A stretch of DNA of 64,000 nt from assembly GCA_040751955.1 (NCBI GenBank), contig JBFMFY010000001.1, positions 62,001 through 126,000 on the forward strand, in the 5' to 3' direction. The position numbers were made by a program, and so were the translations under genes. Of this stretch, positions 44,248 to 52,560 are shown one piece after another. The notes beneath the pieces are model-generated. The model ran no database searches. It was not told where the DNA came from and saw only the letters and a list, made by a program, of their open reading frames with translations. Numbering within the stretch: position 1 is the first letter of the stretch; each line of letters begins with the position of its first letter. The DNA comes from SpSt-333 sp040751955 (GTDB lineage: Bacteria > Bacteroidota > Ignavibacteria > UBA10030 > UBA8401).

Positions 44248-45617
44248 AACGACGCATCGTCATTATAGGCGGGGTTGCCGCCGGACCCAGTGCCGCAGCA
44301 AAGGCAAAGAGAGTCAACCCCGACGCGGATGTTGTTTTGTACGAGTCGGGAGAACATATTTCGTACGGCGTGTGCGAAATTCCATACTATATCTCCGGCG
44401 AAGTTACTGATGCAAAAAAGCTGGAAGTTTTTACTCCGGAACGGCTGCAAAAAGAGAAGGGAGTTGTAGTTCACACGCAGCATCTGGTTGAAGAGATCGT
44501 TCCGTCCAAGAGGGAAGTTACAATCAAGAATCTTGTCTCCGGAATTTCATTCATCGACTCTTATGATAAACTGATCATTGCAACGGGGAATATTTCAAAG
44601 AAATTGAATATAGATGGTGAGAACGCACGAAACGTTTTCCATATTAAGACACTCTCCGGAGCGCATAATCTTTTTAAGTTTATCAAGGAAGAACATCCCC
44701 GCTCTGCAACAATCATCGGCGCCGGTTTTATCGGACTCGAAATGGCTGATGCCTTATTGAAAAGAGGAATGGATGTCACTGTTGTTCAACGCTCCTTAGC
44801 ACCGCTTTCAATAACACCTCCTGAGATTCAGAAAATAATTCTTGCAGAACTCAACTCCCATCACATAGAATTTATTCCTGATGCAACAGTGGAGTGGTTT
44901 GGAATCGGCGCGAAACAAAATGTTGTTGCCGTCGGTCTCAAAAACAGAACTATTGATACCGATCTTGTTATCGTTGCTGTCGGAGTTGAACCGAACTCTT
45001 CGCTTGCAAAAGAATGTGGCATTCATATCGGAAATTTCGGCGGTATCCTTACCGGCGAACGGATGAATGCATTGGGAGCCGACAATGTGTATGCGGCTGG
45101 CGACTGTTGCGAAGTGAAAAACATCGTGACAAAAAAACCATTCTATCTTTCTCTCGCGATGACAGCAAGTAAAACCGGCTGGGTTGCAGGTGAAAACGCA
45201 GCGGGAGGAAATGCACAATTCAAAGGAACAATACGAGCAATCGGACTGCGTGTTTGTGAAGTAGAAGTCGCTCAGGTCGGACTAACACCTGCGGAAGCAA
45301 AAGCAGCGGGATTCGATGTCGTTACTTCAACAATCATTTCCAACTCCCGCATCGGATTTATGCCGGGGAATTCACAATTGACGATAACGACACTTGTGGA
45401 TAAGAAAAGCGGCAAACTGATCGGTGCATCTATTGCCGGCAAAGATGGTGCCGTTCAGCGTGCAAATATTTTTTCCGTTGCCATTCGCCACGGAATGACT
45501 CCACGCGACATTTCTGAATTTGATCTAATTTATGCCCCGCCGTTTGCGCCGTTGTGGGATGGAGTTGTAATGAGCGGTATTCAACTTGATAAATTATTTA
45601 AAGGGGAGTACTCATGA
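44244..45617 (+). CDS. CoA-disulfide-reductase-like FAD/NAD(P) oxidoreductase
   Basis: This 457-residue protein has an N-terminal FAD fold (RIVIIGGVAAGPSAAAKAKR), an NAD(P) fold (ATIIGAGFIGLEMADALLKR), the FAD-binding NVYAAGDCCEVKN, and a C-terminal dimerisation domain. One Cys lies at residue 44 in ISYGVCEIPYYISG, the position of the redox Cys of CoA-disulfide reductases and NADH oxidases/peroxidases with a single active Cys. The usual Cys-Gly pair reads Cys-Glu here. Candidate reactions are reduction of CoA disulfide or persulfide, or NADH oxidation. The gene overlaps der and upp by 4 nt each. Confidence 0.85.
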   Translation: MKRRIVIIGGVAAGPSAAAKAKRVNPDADVVLYESGEHISYGVCEIPYYISGEVTDAKKLEVFTPERLQKEKGVVVHTQHLVEEIVPSKREVTIKNLVSGISFIDSYDKLIIATGNISKKLNIDGENARNVFHIKTLSGAHNLFKFIKEEHPRSATIIGAGFIGLEMADALLKRGMDVTVVQRSLAPLSITPPEIQKIILAELNSHHIEFIPDATVEWFGIGAKQNVVAVGLKNRTIDTDLVIVAVGVEPNSSLAKECGIHIGNFGGILTGERMNALGADNVYAAGDCCEVKNIVTKKPFYLSLAMTASKTGWVAGENAAGGNAQFKGTIRAIGLRVCEVEVAQVGLTPAEAKAAGFDVVTSTIISNSRIGFMPGNSQLTITTLVDKKSGKLIGASIAGKDGAVQRANIFSVAIRHGMTPRDISEFDLIYAPPFAPLWDGVVMSGIQLDKLFKGEYS

Positions 45618-46240
45618 AAAACCTGACTGTCATCAACCACCCGCTTGTGCAGCGCGATGTATCGATCTTGCGGGACAAGAATACACCGAACCACCTTTTT
45701 AGAAACGTCCTATCCAGAATTGCAGGGATGATGGCATTTGAAGTGACGCATGATTTTCAGGTCGATCAGTATTCGCTTCAAACACCGCTGGAGAAGACAA
45801 AAGGATATAAATTAAAAAATGATATTGTCATTGTACCAATCCTCCGCGCTGGATTAGGGATGGTGGAAGGATTTATGAATGTGCTTCCCGAGGCACGCGT
45901 CGGACATGTCGGATTATACCGAGATGAAGAAACGCTCGAACCGGTTGATTATTATTCCAAATTTCCCAAGACACTTTCCAAAAGTTTGGTGCTGTTGATT
46001 GATCCGATGCTGGCAACAGGCGGCAGCGCGAAAGCGGCATTGACATTTCTCAAGAAGAAGGGAGCAAAGAATATCCGTTTGGTGTGTCTGGTCGCTTCTC
46101 CTGCCGGTGTGAAGATTGTAGAAAAAAATCATCCCGATGTTCATGTCTTCTGCGCAGTGGTCGATCGGGGATTGAATGATAGAGGATATATTTTGCCCGG
46201 ACTCGGCGATGCCGGCGACCGTGTCTTTGGTACGGAGTGA
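45614..46240 (+). CDS. upp: Uracil phosphoribosyltransferase
   Basis: This 208-residue enzyme makes UMP from uracil and PRPP. The PRPP loop is LVLLIDPMLATGGSAKAAL, preceded by the uracil-site region VPILRAGLGMVEG and followed by YILPGLGDAGDRVFGTE at the C-terminus, all diagnostic. Length fits the family. The start overlaps the preceding stop as ATGA, and its stop overlaps the next gene's GTG start. With udk it covers pyrimidine salvage from base and nucleoside. Confidence 0.97.
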   Translation: MKNLTVINHPLVQRDVSILRDKNTPNHLFRNVLSRIAGMMAFEVTHDFQVDQYSLQTPLEKTKGYKLKNDIVIVPILRAGLGMVEGFMNVLPEARVGHVGLYRDEETLEPVDYYSKFPKTLSKSLVLLIDPMLATGGSAKAALTFLKKKGAKNIRLVCLVASPAGVKIVEKNHPDVHVFCAVVDRGLNDRGYILPGLGDAGDRVFGTE

Positions 46241-47235
46241 GTGTGAAGTTGTTGGTTGGAATCATATTCCTTCTTCCGGCATGCTACGGGCAAATTCTTC
46301 AAGAGAAGCGTTTGCACGAATTGTTACTTCGGGGCATTCATTACACGCTCAGTCAGCACTATGATTCTGCCGAGACGACGTTTCACACGATGATAAAAGA
46401 ATTCCCGCAGCATCCCAGCGGATACTTGTATCTTGCCGGTATGTTTCAGGCAAAGTACACTGATTACGGCGACCGTTTCAATGAAGCGCAGTATGATTCG
46501 CTCTTAAACGAAGCAGAAGAACTGGCGGAACGAATGATCAGTACAAAAGAAACAACTGCGTGGGGATATTTTTATTCCGGTATGGCAGATGCTTTTCGTT
46601 CCTACACTGCCTCGGAGAGCGGCAGCCTTCCCAGCGGCTTCTACTATGGTATCAGTGCCGGCAATGCGCTGGAAAAATGTCTTGAAATGGATTCAACATT
46701 CACCGAAGCGAAGAACATCCTCGGTTCATATTATTTCTGGCGGAGCAAATTGGCGTGGATTCCATTTGTTTCCGATAGAACGGACGAGGGAATCAGCATG
46801 ATAAAGGAAGCATTTTTTCATCCGTACGAAAAACATCTTGCATCGCATAATCTGATGCTTATCTTTATAGATGAGAAACGATTTTCAGAAGCAGAATACT
46901 ACGGTATGCAGATGCTGAAGGAATATCCGGAGAATCGCTCATACTTGTGGATTATGATGACTCTGTACGAGCAGTGGGGAAAGCAGGAAAGTCTAAAAAG
47001 AATAGTCGATCGTCTTCTGGAAAGTACTTTGAATGCGCCTGTTATTAATAGATACACGGAAGCAACCTGCCGACTTAAACTTGCACAGTTTGCAGCAAAC
47101 CGCAACGATGTGCAAACTGTGAAGTACGAGTGTGAGAAGATTATTGCACTCAAAAAGTATATCGGCAAAACAAAAGGTGACTTAAAGAAAAAAGTGCGTC
47201 AGGCAGAAGACCTTGTAAAGAGCATGGCACAATAA
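46237..47235 (+). CDS. TPR-like protein of unknown function
   Basis: I do not recognise a named family. The 332-residue protein starts at GTG 46237 (GTGA overlap with upp; a second GTG at 46243 is possible) with a short hydrophobic leader (LLVGIIFLLPACYG), which may be a lipoprotein signal since Cys follows LPA. The rest is helical and resembles tetratricopeptide repeats: LSQHYDSAETTFHTMIKEFP, HPSGYLYLAGMFQAKYTD, EALEKCLEMDSTFTEAKN-like stretches and KRFSEAEYYGMQMLKEYP. A scaffold role outside the cytoplasmic membrane is plausible. The stop overlaps the RSH start by one base. Confidence 0.7.
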   Translation: MSVKLLVGIIFLLPACYGQILQEKRLHELLLRGIHYTLSQHYDSAETTFHTMIKEFPQHPSGYLYLAGMFQAKYTDYGDRFNEAQYDSLLNEAEELAERMISTKETTAWGYFYSGMADAFRSYTASESGSLPSGFYYGISAGNALEKCLEMDSTFTEAKNILGSYYFWRSKLAWIPFVSDRTDEGISMIKEAFFHPYEKHLASHNLMLIFIDEKRFSEAEYYGMQMLKEYPENRSYLWIMMTLYEQWGKQESLKRIVDRLLESTLNAPVINRYTEATCRLKLAQFAANRNDVQTVKYECEKIIALKKYIGKTKGDLKKKVRQAEDLVKSMAQ

Positions 47236-49433
47236 TGCTGCAAGCAAAACATAAAAAGAAACTGGACGATCTGCTCTCGGTATGTCGCAAGAATCTCCGC
47301 AAAGTGAATGAGGAGCTCATTACCAAAGCATTTGAGATGAGTGTGGAAGCGCATAAGCACGACCTGCGGAGTTCAGGCGAACCGTACTTTGGGCATCCGT
47401 TTGAAGTTGCGATGGTTGTTGCGAAAGAGATCGCACTGGATGACGTATCCGTTGCCTGTGCGTTGCTGCATGATGTCGTCGAAGATACCGAGGTCACGAT
47501 TGACGACATCCGCAAAGAATTTGGCGAAACAATTGCAGAAATTGTTGACGGTGCCACGAAGATCAGCAACATCTTTGAAAGCCACGAGATCACGCAGGCG
47601 GAGAATTATCGGAAACTATTGTTGTCGATGGTCAACGATATCCGCGTTATGATCATCAAGTTTGCCGATCGCCTGCACAATATGCGCACACTCGAATATC
47701 TCCCGCCGGAAAAGCAGCAGCGTATTGCGAAAGAAACTCTCGATATTTACGCGCCGTTCGCCAACCGGTTCGGTCTTGCAAAGATCAAATGGGAGCTGGA
47801 AGATCTTGCCTTTAAACACCTTCATCGCAAGGAGTACGAAGAAATTGCTCATTCACTGAACTCGAAACGAAGGGAAAGGGAACATTACGTCCGCAAGTTT
47901 ACCGTACCGATTGAAAACAGGCTTCGTCAAGAAGGATTAAAATTCGAGATTGAGGGACGTCCGAAACACCTCTTCAGCATTTACAACAAAATGGTGAAAC
48001 GGAACAAACCCCTCGACGAAATTTACGATATGTTCGCGGTTCGCATCGTACTGTACACGGACGACAACAACGAATGCTTTACGGTGTACGGCATCGTATC
48101 CGAAATTTACAAACCGATCCCGGAAAGGTTCAAGAACTACATTTCTATTCCGAAAAAGAACGGATACCAATCATTGCACACAACCGTCGTCGGTCCCGAA
48201 GGGAAAATGGTTGAAGTGCAGATACGCACGCGTCACATGCATGAGGTTGCCGAACGGGGTGTCGCAGCGCATTGGTACTACAAGGAGAATGGTTCGCAGG
48301 CTCCGCTCGATAAGGAATTGGAAAACTGGATTAACTGGGTGCGCGAAATCTTCGAACAGAAGCAAGGAGAAGATGTTTCGCCGAAAGAACTGATCGAAAG
48401 TTTCAAACTCAATCTCTATCAAGATGAAATTTACGTTTTCACCCCTAAAGGTGATTTAAAAATCCTTCCTAAAAACGCTACCGCCATTGATTTTGCGTTC
48501 GAGATACATTCTGACGTCGGTTTCCACACCATCGGCGCAAAAGTGAACGGCAGGATCGTTCCGCTTAACACCATTCTGCGCAGCGGCGATCAGGTGGAAA
48601 TCATTACATCCAAAAAACAGATCCCGAATCGCGATTGGGAAAAATTTGCTATCACTCACAAAGCAAAGGCGCACATTCGCCGGTACTTGAAGGAAGAAGA
48701 ACGAAAATTGATCGATGCAGGGAGAGAGATCTGGGAAAAGAAGATAAAAAAAGCGAAACTGCACGTCAATGATGATGAGTTGACAGAATTCGTACACACG
48801 AAAAAGTTTGACAACCTCCAGGCGTTTTATCTGGCAATTAAGAACGACGTGGTTGATGCCGATATCGTCATCGCTGAATTGAGCGACAGATCGAAAAATC
48901 CGCAGGGAGAAACGAAACAGGAAGCGAATGTTTCTTCTGATTCAATCTTTAACAAGTTTGTCGATACAGCGCGGAGCATTACAAGCGGTATCTCTATTTT
49001 TGGAACGAAAGGAAATCTTCTCTACGCCTATGCGAAGTGTTGCAATCCTATCCCCGGCGATGAGATCGTCGGCTATGTGACGACAGGAGAGGGAATCAAG
49101 ATTCATAGGAAGAATTGTAAGAACGTACAATCGATGCTGAACAACGGAGAAGAAAGAATCGTCCATGTCGAGTGGCCCGAATCGACCGCAAGTGATTTTA
49201 TAGCCGGCATCAGAATTTCGGGAGACGACAGAAACGGCTTGCTGAACGACGTGACAAATGCGATTTCGAATTATGAAAATACGAATATCCGGTCTGTGAA
49301 TATCAATACGAAAGACTCGTTGTTCGACGGACAGTTTGTTGTTTATGTAAAAAATATTACCCATCTCAACAATATCATCGAGCGGTTGCGACGGCTGAAA
49401 AGCGTAACAAAAGTGGAGAGATTTGATGAATGA
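47235..49433 (+). CDS. relA: RelA/SpoT-family (p)ppGpp synthetase/hydrolase
   Basis: This 732-residue protein is a long RSH enzyme. The hydrolase HD domain shows HDVVEDT and FADRLHNMRTL; the synthetase domain shows the RPKHLFSIYNKM segment, DEIYDMFAVRIV and GYQSLHTTV; then TGS (DEIYVFTPKGDLKILP), a zinc-finger-like helical region (KCCNPIPGDEIVGYV), and a C-terminal ACT domain. Both catalytic sites look intact, so it should make and degrade the stringent-response alarmone. It lies between the TPR-like gene and ruvX with overlaps on both sides. Whether a second RSH gene exists elsewhere is unknown. Confidence 0.95.
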   Translation: MLQAKHKKKLDDLLSVCRKNLRKVNEELITKAFEMSVEAHKHDLRSSGEPYFGHPFEVAMVVAKEIALDDVSVACALLHDVVEDTEVTIDDIRKEFGETIAEIVDGATKISNIFESHEITQAENYRKLLLSMVNDIRVMIIKFADRLHNMRTLEYLPPEKQQRIAKETLDIYAPFANRFGLAKIKWELEDLAFKHLHRKEYEEIAHSLNSKRREREHYVRKFTVPIENRLRQEGLKFEIEGRPKHLFSIYNKMVKRNKPLDEIYDMFAVRIVLYTDDNNECFTVYGIVSEIYKPIPERFKNYISIPKKNGYQSLHTTVVGPEGKMVEVQIRTRHMHEVAERGVAAHWYYKENGSQAPLDKELENWINWVREIFEQKQGEDVSPKELIESFKLNLYQDEIYVFTPKGDLKILPKNATAIDFAFEIHSDVGFHTIGAKVNGRIVPLNTILRSGDQVEIITSKKQIPNRDWEKFAITHKAKAHIRRYLKEEERKLIDAGREIWEKKIKKAKLHVNDDELTEFVHTKKFDNLQAFYLAIKNDVVDADIVIAELSDRSKNPQGETKQEANVSSDSIFNKFVDTARSITSGISIFGTKGNLLYAYAKCCNPIPGDEIVGYVTTGEGIKIHRKNCKNVQSMLNNGEERIVHVEWPESTASDFIAGIRISGDDRNGLLNDVTNAISNYENTNIRSVNINTKDSLFDGQFVVYVKNITHLNNIIERLRRLKSVTKVERFDE

Positions 49434-49854
49434 CGACTTCAGCAGAATCTTGGGTGTGGACTACGGTTCGGTGCGGATCGGGTTGGCGTTAAGCGATCCA
49501 TTGAGAATTATCGCTCAAGGATTAAAAACGATTCAGAACACTACTCACGCATGGAAAGAAATTGCAGCGATTGTTGAAGAACATAATGTATCGTGCATTG
49601 TTGTGGGTAAGCCGTTGAATCTTAGCGGCACCGATAGCGCGAAATCGGCGGAAGTGGATGAGTTTGTGAAGAAGTTGAGACAAGAAACTGCAGCGGATAT
49701 TGTAATGGTTGATGAACGATTTACCTCTGTGATGGCTCAAAAATCAATCATCCAAATGGGTGCAAGAAAGAAGCAGCGGCAGAACAAAGGAAAAATAGAT
49801 GAAGTGGCGTCGGCGATTTTACTGCAGGGATACTTAGATTCATTGAAACGATAA
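49426..49854 (+). CDS. ruvX: YqgF/RuvX family nuclease (putative Holliday junction resolvase)
   Basis: ATG at 49426 overlaps the RSH stop by 8 nt. The 142-residue RNase H-like protein opens with ILGVDYGSVRIGLALSDPLR, containing the first catalytic Asp, and has VVGKPLNLSGTDS, MVDERFTSVMAQ and KIDEVASAILLQGYLDS with the further acidic residues. The family has been linked to resolution of recombination intermediates and to 16S rRNA 5' maturation. Length matches the family. Confidence 0.93.
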   Translation: MNDDFSRILGVDYGSVRIGLALSDPLRIIAQGLKTIQNTTHAWKEIAAIVEEHNVSCIVVGKPLNLSGTDSAKSAEVDEFVKKLRQETAADIVMVDERFTSVMAQKSIIQMGARKKQRQNKGKIDEVASAILLQGYLDSLKR

Positions 49855-49855
49855 T

Positions 49856-50599
49856 GTGAGAACGTCGATAGAAGTATTCGGTACTCTTTTCCACAAAGGT
49901 ATTGTATGGGTGAGGGCGAACCCATTGAAGGGAATCGTGTTTGCCGTCGGTGCGATTCTTGCCGTTCAATATCTTTTGCTGCCAAATATACGGCTGCAAG
50001 CTCTTCGCAAAACAAATCCAGTGCGCACCGCCTTGATGTACCAGCGAATGAATGAAGCAAAGTCTGCCGGAAAACAATTCTCGCTGGACCAACGGTGGGT
50101 ACCGCTGTCAAAAATATCGAGACATTTGATCAATGCAGTGATCGTTGCAGAAGACGGAATGTTTTACGCGCATGAAGGAGTTGATTGGTACGAAGTAGAA
50201 GAGTCTATCCGGAAAAACATTGAAAAGGGGAAGGCAGCGCGTGGAGGAAGTACAATCACCCAGCAACTCGCGAAGAATTTATTCCTTTCAACATCGAAAG
50301 ATCCCGTCCGGAAATTCAAAGAATTGATTGTAACGCTTCGCATGGAACGTGTTCTTTCCAAACGCCGCATACTGGAAATTTATCTGAATGTCATTGAGTG
50401 GGGGAACGGCGTGTTCGGCGCCGAAGCTGCGTCTCTGAAGTATTTCGGTAAACATGCATCCGATCTGACACGAGAAGAAGCGGCACAAATGGCAGCAGTA
50501 ATTCCCAGTCCGCGGCGGTACAAGCCGAACGAGATGTCTCGATATGTCGAGCGACGTTCAGCGATAATTTTGAACCGTATGGCAGCGAGAGGTTTCTGA
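49856..50599 (+). CDS. mtgA: Monofunctional biosynthetic peptidoglycan transglycosylase
   Basis: The start is GTG at 49856, one base after ruvX. The 247-residue protein has one N-terminal membrane helix (GIVFAVGAILAVQYLLLP) and a GT51 domain: AEDGMFYAHEGVDWYEVEES with the catalytic Glu, RGGSTITQQLAKNLFLS, and RILEIYLNVIEWGNGVFGAE with the second Glu. No transpeptidase domain follows, which separates it from class A PBPs. It polymerises lipid II into glycan strands on the outer face of the inner membrane. The stop overlaps the next start (TGATG). Confidence 0.95.
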   Translation: MRTSIEVFGTLFHKGIVWVRANPLKGIVFAVGAILAVQYLLLPNIRLQALRKTNPVRTALMYQRMNEAKSAGKQFSLDQRWVPLSKISRHLINAVIVAEDGMFYAHEGVDWYEVEESIRKNIEKGKAARGGSTITQQLAKNLFLSTSKDPVRKFKELIVTLRMERVLSKRRILEIYLNVIEWGNGVFGAEAASLKYFGKHASDLTREEAAQMAAVIPSPRRYKPNEMSRYVERRSAIILNRMAARGF

Positions 50600-51291
50600 T
50601 GAATATTCATGATGTAAGGATGCTGATTGAAGAGGGGGAGGGATTTGAACTTGAATTTAAAAGGAAAACCTCATCTCCCGAAAAAATCGCAAAGACGATG
50701 TGTGCATTTGCCAACACGCAGGGGGGCATTCTGCTGTTCGGCGTGGATGATGACGGTTCACTGGTCGGAGTGGAAAGTGAAAAATCGGAAGTTGACTTGA
50801 TTCGACAAGCAGGAGAACAATTTTGCGATCCGCCCGTCTCGTTGCATATTCAATTCGTTCCGTATAACCATAAAGATGTTATTGTTGTAACCGTTGAAGA
50901 AAGTGATAAGAAACCGCACTTCGTTGTTCGCAATGGAGATGAACCGAAAGCATTTGTCCGTGTTAATGACAATACGGTTCTGGCTAGCCGTGAAGTGATC
51001 AAAGTCTTACGGGATGAATCTTCCCAAAAAGGGTTAACCCTGACCATTGGGGAGAATGAAAAGCGGCTCTTCGCATATTTCGAAGGACGGCAGCGTATTA
51101 CTGTAAAGGAATTTTCTGAACTCATCAATGTTTCTCATCGGCGCGCCTCACGCATTTTGACCACCCTTGTCCGTGCCGGCGTGATCAGGATCCATACGTT
51201 GGAAAAGACAGACTATTTTACACTCGCTTCGCCTGCTGAAGTATCCTCACACAGTCGTACAGCACAATCCCGTATGCGACAGCGACATTGA
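50599..51291 (+). CDS. AlbA_2 (Schlafen-like) domain protein with C-terminal winged helix
   Basis: This 230-residue protein has an N-terminal AlbA_2 domain: FELEFKRKTSSPEKIAKTM and ANTQGGILLFGVDDDGSLVG, the GGxLxFGVxDDG motif of the group formerly called divergent AAA-4. The C-terminal part (about 155-220) looks like a winged helix (TVKEFSELINVSHRRASRIL then TTLVRAGVIRI). Such proteins are usually transcription regulators or accessory nucleic-acid binders; some Schlafen-type members cut RNA. The gene ends inside the convergent RNA methyltransferase gene, overlapping it by 74 bp. A role unrelated to MtgA, despite coupling, is likely. Confidence 0.8.
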   Translation: MNIHDVRMLIEEGEGFELEFKRKTSSPEKIAKTMCAFANTQGGILLFGVDDDGSLVGVESEKSEVDLIRQAGEQFCDPPVSLHIQFVPYNHKDVIVVTVEESDKKPHFVVRNGDEPKAFVRVNDNTVLASREVIKVLRDESSQKGLTLTIGENEKRLFAYFEGRQRITVKEFSELINVSHRRASRILTTLVRAGVIRIHTLEKTDYFTLASPAEVSSHSRTAQSRMRQRH

Positions 51292-51763
51292 GCGATTGTT
51301 TATGCCCGTACATCGGAATTTCGATCGCCATGTCTGCTGCGTTTATCACTTCTTTTGAGACGCCGGTTATTTCATTTCCGATAACGAGACAGAGCGGAAA
51401 GTCTTGCGGCATCAGATCGTAATACGGCTTGCTGTGGCTGGTCAATTCTAAAAGACAAATTTTAATTTTTTGTTCTTTCATCTCTTCGATTGCATCCAAT
51501 GGATTTCTGAAATAGTTCCACGGAACAGTTTGTGTAGAACCCAACGCGGTCTTGTCTATCTCTTTTCGAGGTGGATACGGAGTATATCCCGTTAGGTACA
51601 ATCGGTTCAGCATTGCACCATCCGAACTTCTAAATATCGACCCGACGTTGTACAGACTTCTGATATTATCAGCAAGGGCGTAAATGGGATTGCGAACGAC
51701 ATTGGGAAATTCTTCCAAATTCTTTCGGTTTTTTGCAATTTCATCATGAGTTAGTTTGCGCAT
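51218..51763 (-). CDS. SpoU/TrmH-family RNA 2'-O-methyltransferase
   Basis: This 181-residue SPOUT-class enzyme shows the three SpoU motifs: NIRSLYNVGSIFRSSDGA, LVIGNEITGVSKEV and IPMYGHKQSLNVAVAYGIVL. The knot-forming C-terminus binds SAM. Motif 2 reads GNEITG where GNEGxG is usual. It probably methylates a ribose in tRNA or rRNA; the exact nucleotide cannot be read. It is alone on the minus strand and its 3' end lies within the AlbA_2 gene. Confidence 0.9.
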   Translation of the reverse strand: MRKLTHDEIAKNRKNLEEFPNVVRNPIYALADNIRSLYNVGSIFRSSDGAMLNRLYLTGYTPYPPRKEIDKTALGSTQTVPWNYFRNPLDAIEEMKEQKIKICLLELTSHSKPYYDLMPQDFPLCLVIGNEITGVSKEVINAADMAIEIPMYGHKQSLNVAVAYGIVLYDCVRILQQAKRV

Positions 51764-51778
51764 GGCTGAGAAAACTTT

Positions 51779-51806
51779 TTGAAAACAGACAGAAAATGAG
51801 TATATT
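51779..51806 (+). promoter_or_regulatory. Predicted sigma-70-like promoter of cmk
   Basis: TTGAAA (51779-51784), 16-bp spacer, TATATT (51801-51806), 32 nt before the cmk start. It sits just upstream of the divergent RNA methyltransferase start. Confidence 0.65.
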
Positions 51807-51837
51807 TAAGTCCAATTTAAGCGAAAAAAGTTGAGTT

Positions 51838-52524
51838 TTGAAGAAAATAATCATCGCCATTGACGGTCCGGCTGCATCCGGAAAGAGCACTACTGCGAAA
51901 CTTGTCGCTGATCAATTGGGTTACTTACATATCGATACCGGTGCAATGTACCGCGCGATGGCGTTGAAGGTTCTGCGCAGCAAAATTTCTCCTACGGATT
52001 CTGCGTCGATTGCACGTTTAGCGGGTTCTACAACTGTTCGTCTTGTTCATAATCCGGGACAAAAGCAAAAACTCCGTGTGGAACTTGACGGGCACGAAGT
52101 GAGCGACGAGATACGGTTACCTGAAGTGACGAACATTGTGAGTCCTGTCAGTGCGATACAGGAAGTGCGAGCATTGATGGTGAAAGAGCAACGTGCAATG
52201 GGAAAAGATGGGGGGATTGTTCTTGAGGGGAGAGATATTGGTACCGTTGTTTTTCCGAATGCAGAATTGAAAATTTTTATGAAAGCCGAACCCCGCGAAC
52301 GAGCACTTCGGCGGAAAAAAGAATTTGATGCAAAAGGTGTCGCGGTAACACTCGATCAATTAGAGCAAGAGATCGTTGAACGTGACACAATCGATTCTCA
52401 GAGGGAAATAAGTCCGCTGCGCAAAGCGGACGACGCGGTTGAGGTTGATACAACAAATTTAACGATTGAACAGCAGGTTGCATTTATCGTTAATAAAGCA
52501 AAAGAGATCATTAACACGAGGTAA
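51838..52524 (+). CDS. cmk: Cytidylate kinase
   Basis: This 228-residue enzyme phosphorylates CMP and dCMP. The P-loop is IAIDGPAASGKSTTAKLVAD (residues 5-24), followed by LGYLHIDTGAMYRAMALKVL and GRDIGTVVFPNAELKIF, with the lid segment RDTIDSQREISPLRKADDA. The start is TTG at 51838; no ATG is available before the P-loop. It has a predicted promoter and opens the cmk-ispH-rpsA group, an order conserved in many bacteria. Confidence 0.95.
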   Translation: MKKIIIAIDGPAASGKSTTAKLVADQLGYLHIDTGAMYRAMALKVLRSKISPTDSASIARLAGSTTVRLVHNPGQKQKLRVELDGHEVSDEIRLPEVTNIVSPVSAIQEVRALMVKEQRAMGKDGGIVLEGRDIGTVVFPNAELKIFMKAEPRERALRRKKEFDAKGVAVTLDQLEQEIVERDTIDSQREISPLRKADDAVEVDTTNLTIEQQVAFIVNKAKEIINTR

Positions 52525-52550
52525 CCGTCACTTTGAAGGTGACGGTTACC
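52520..52550. repeat. Intergenic palindrome after cmk
   Basis: Perfect 12-bp stem ggtaaccgtcac (52520-52531) / gtgacggttacc (52539-52550), 7-nt loop. It overlaps the cmk stop codon. No T-run follows, so read-through into ispH is expected. Same general form as the palindrome after metY. Confidence 0.7.
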
Positions 52551-52560
52551 TGAACTGAAC

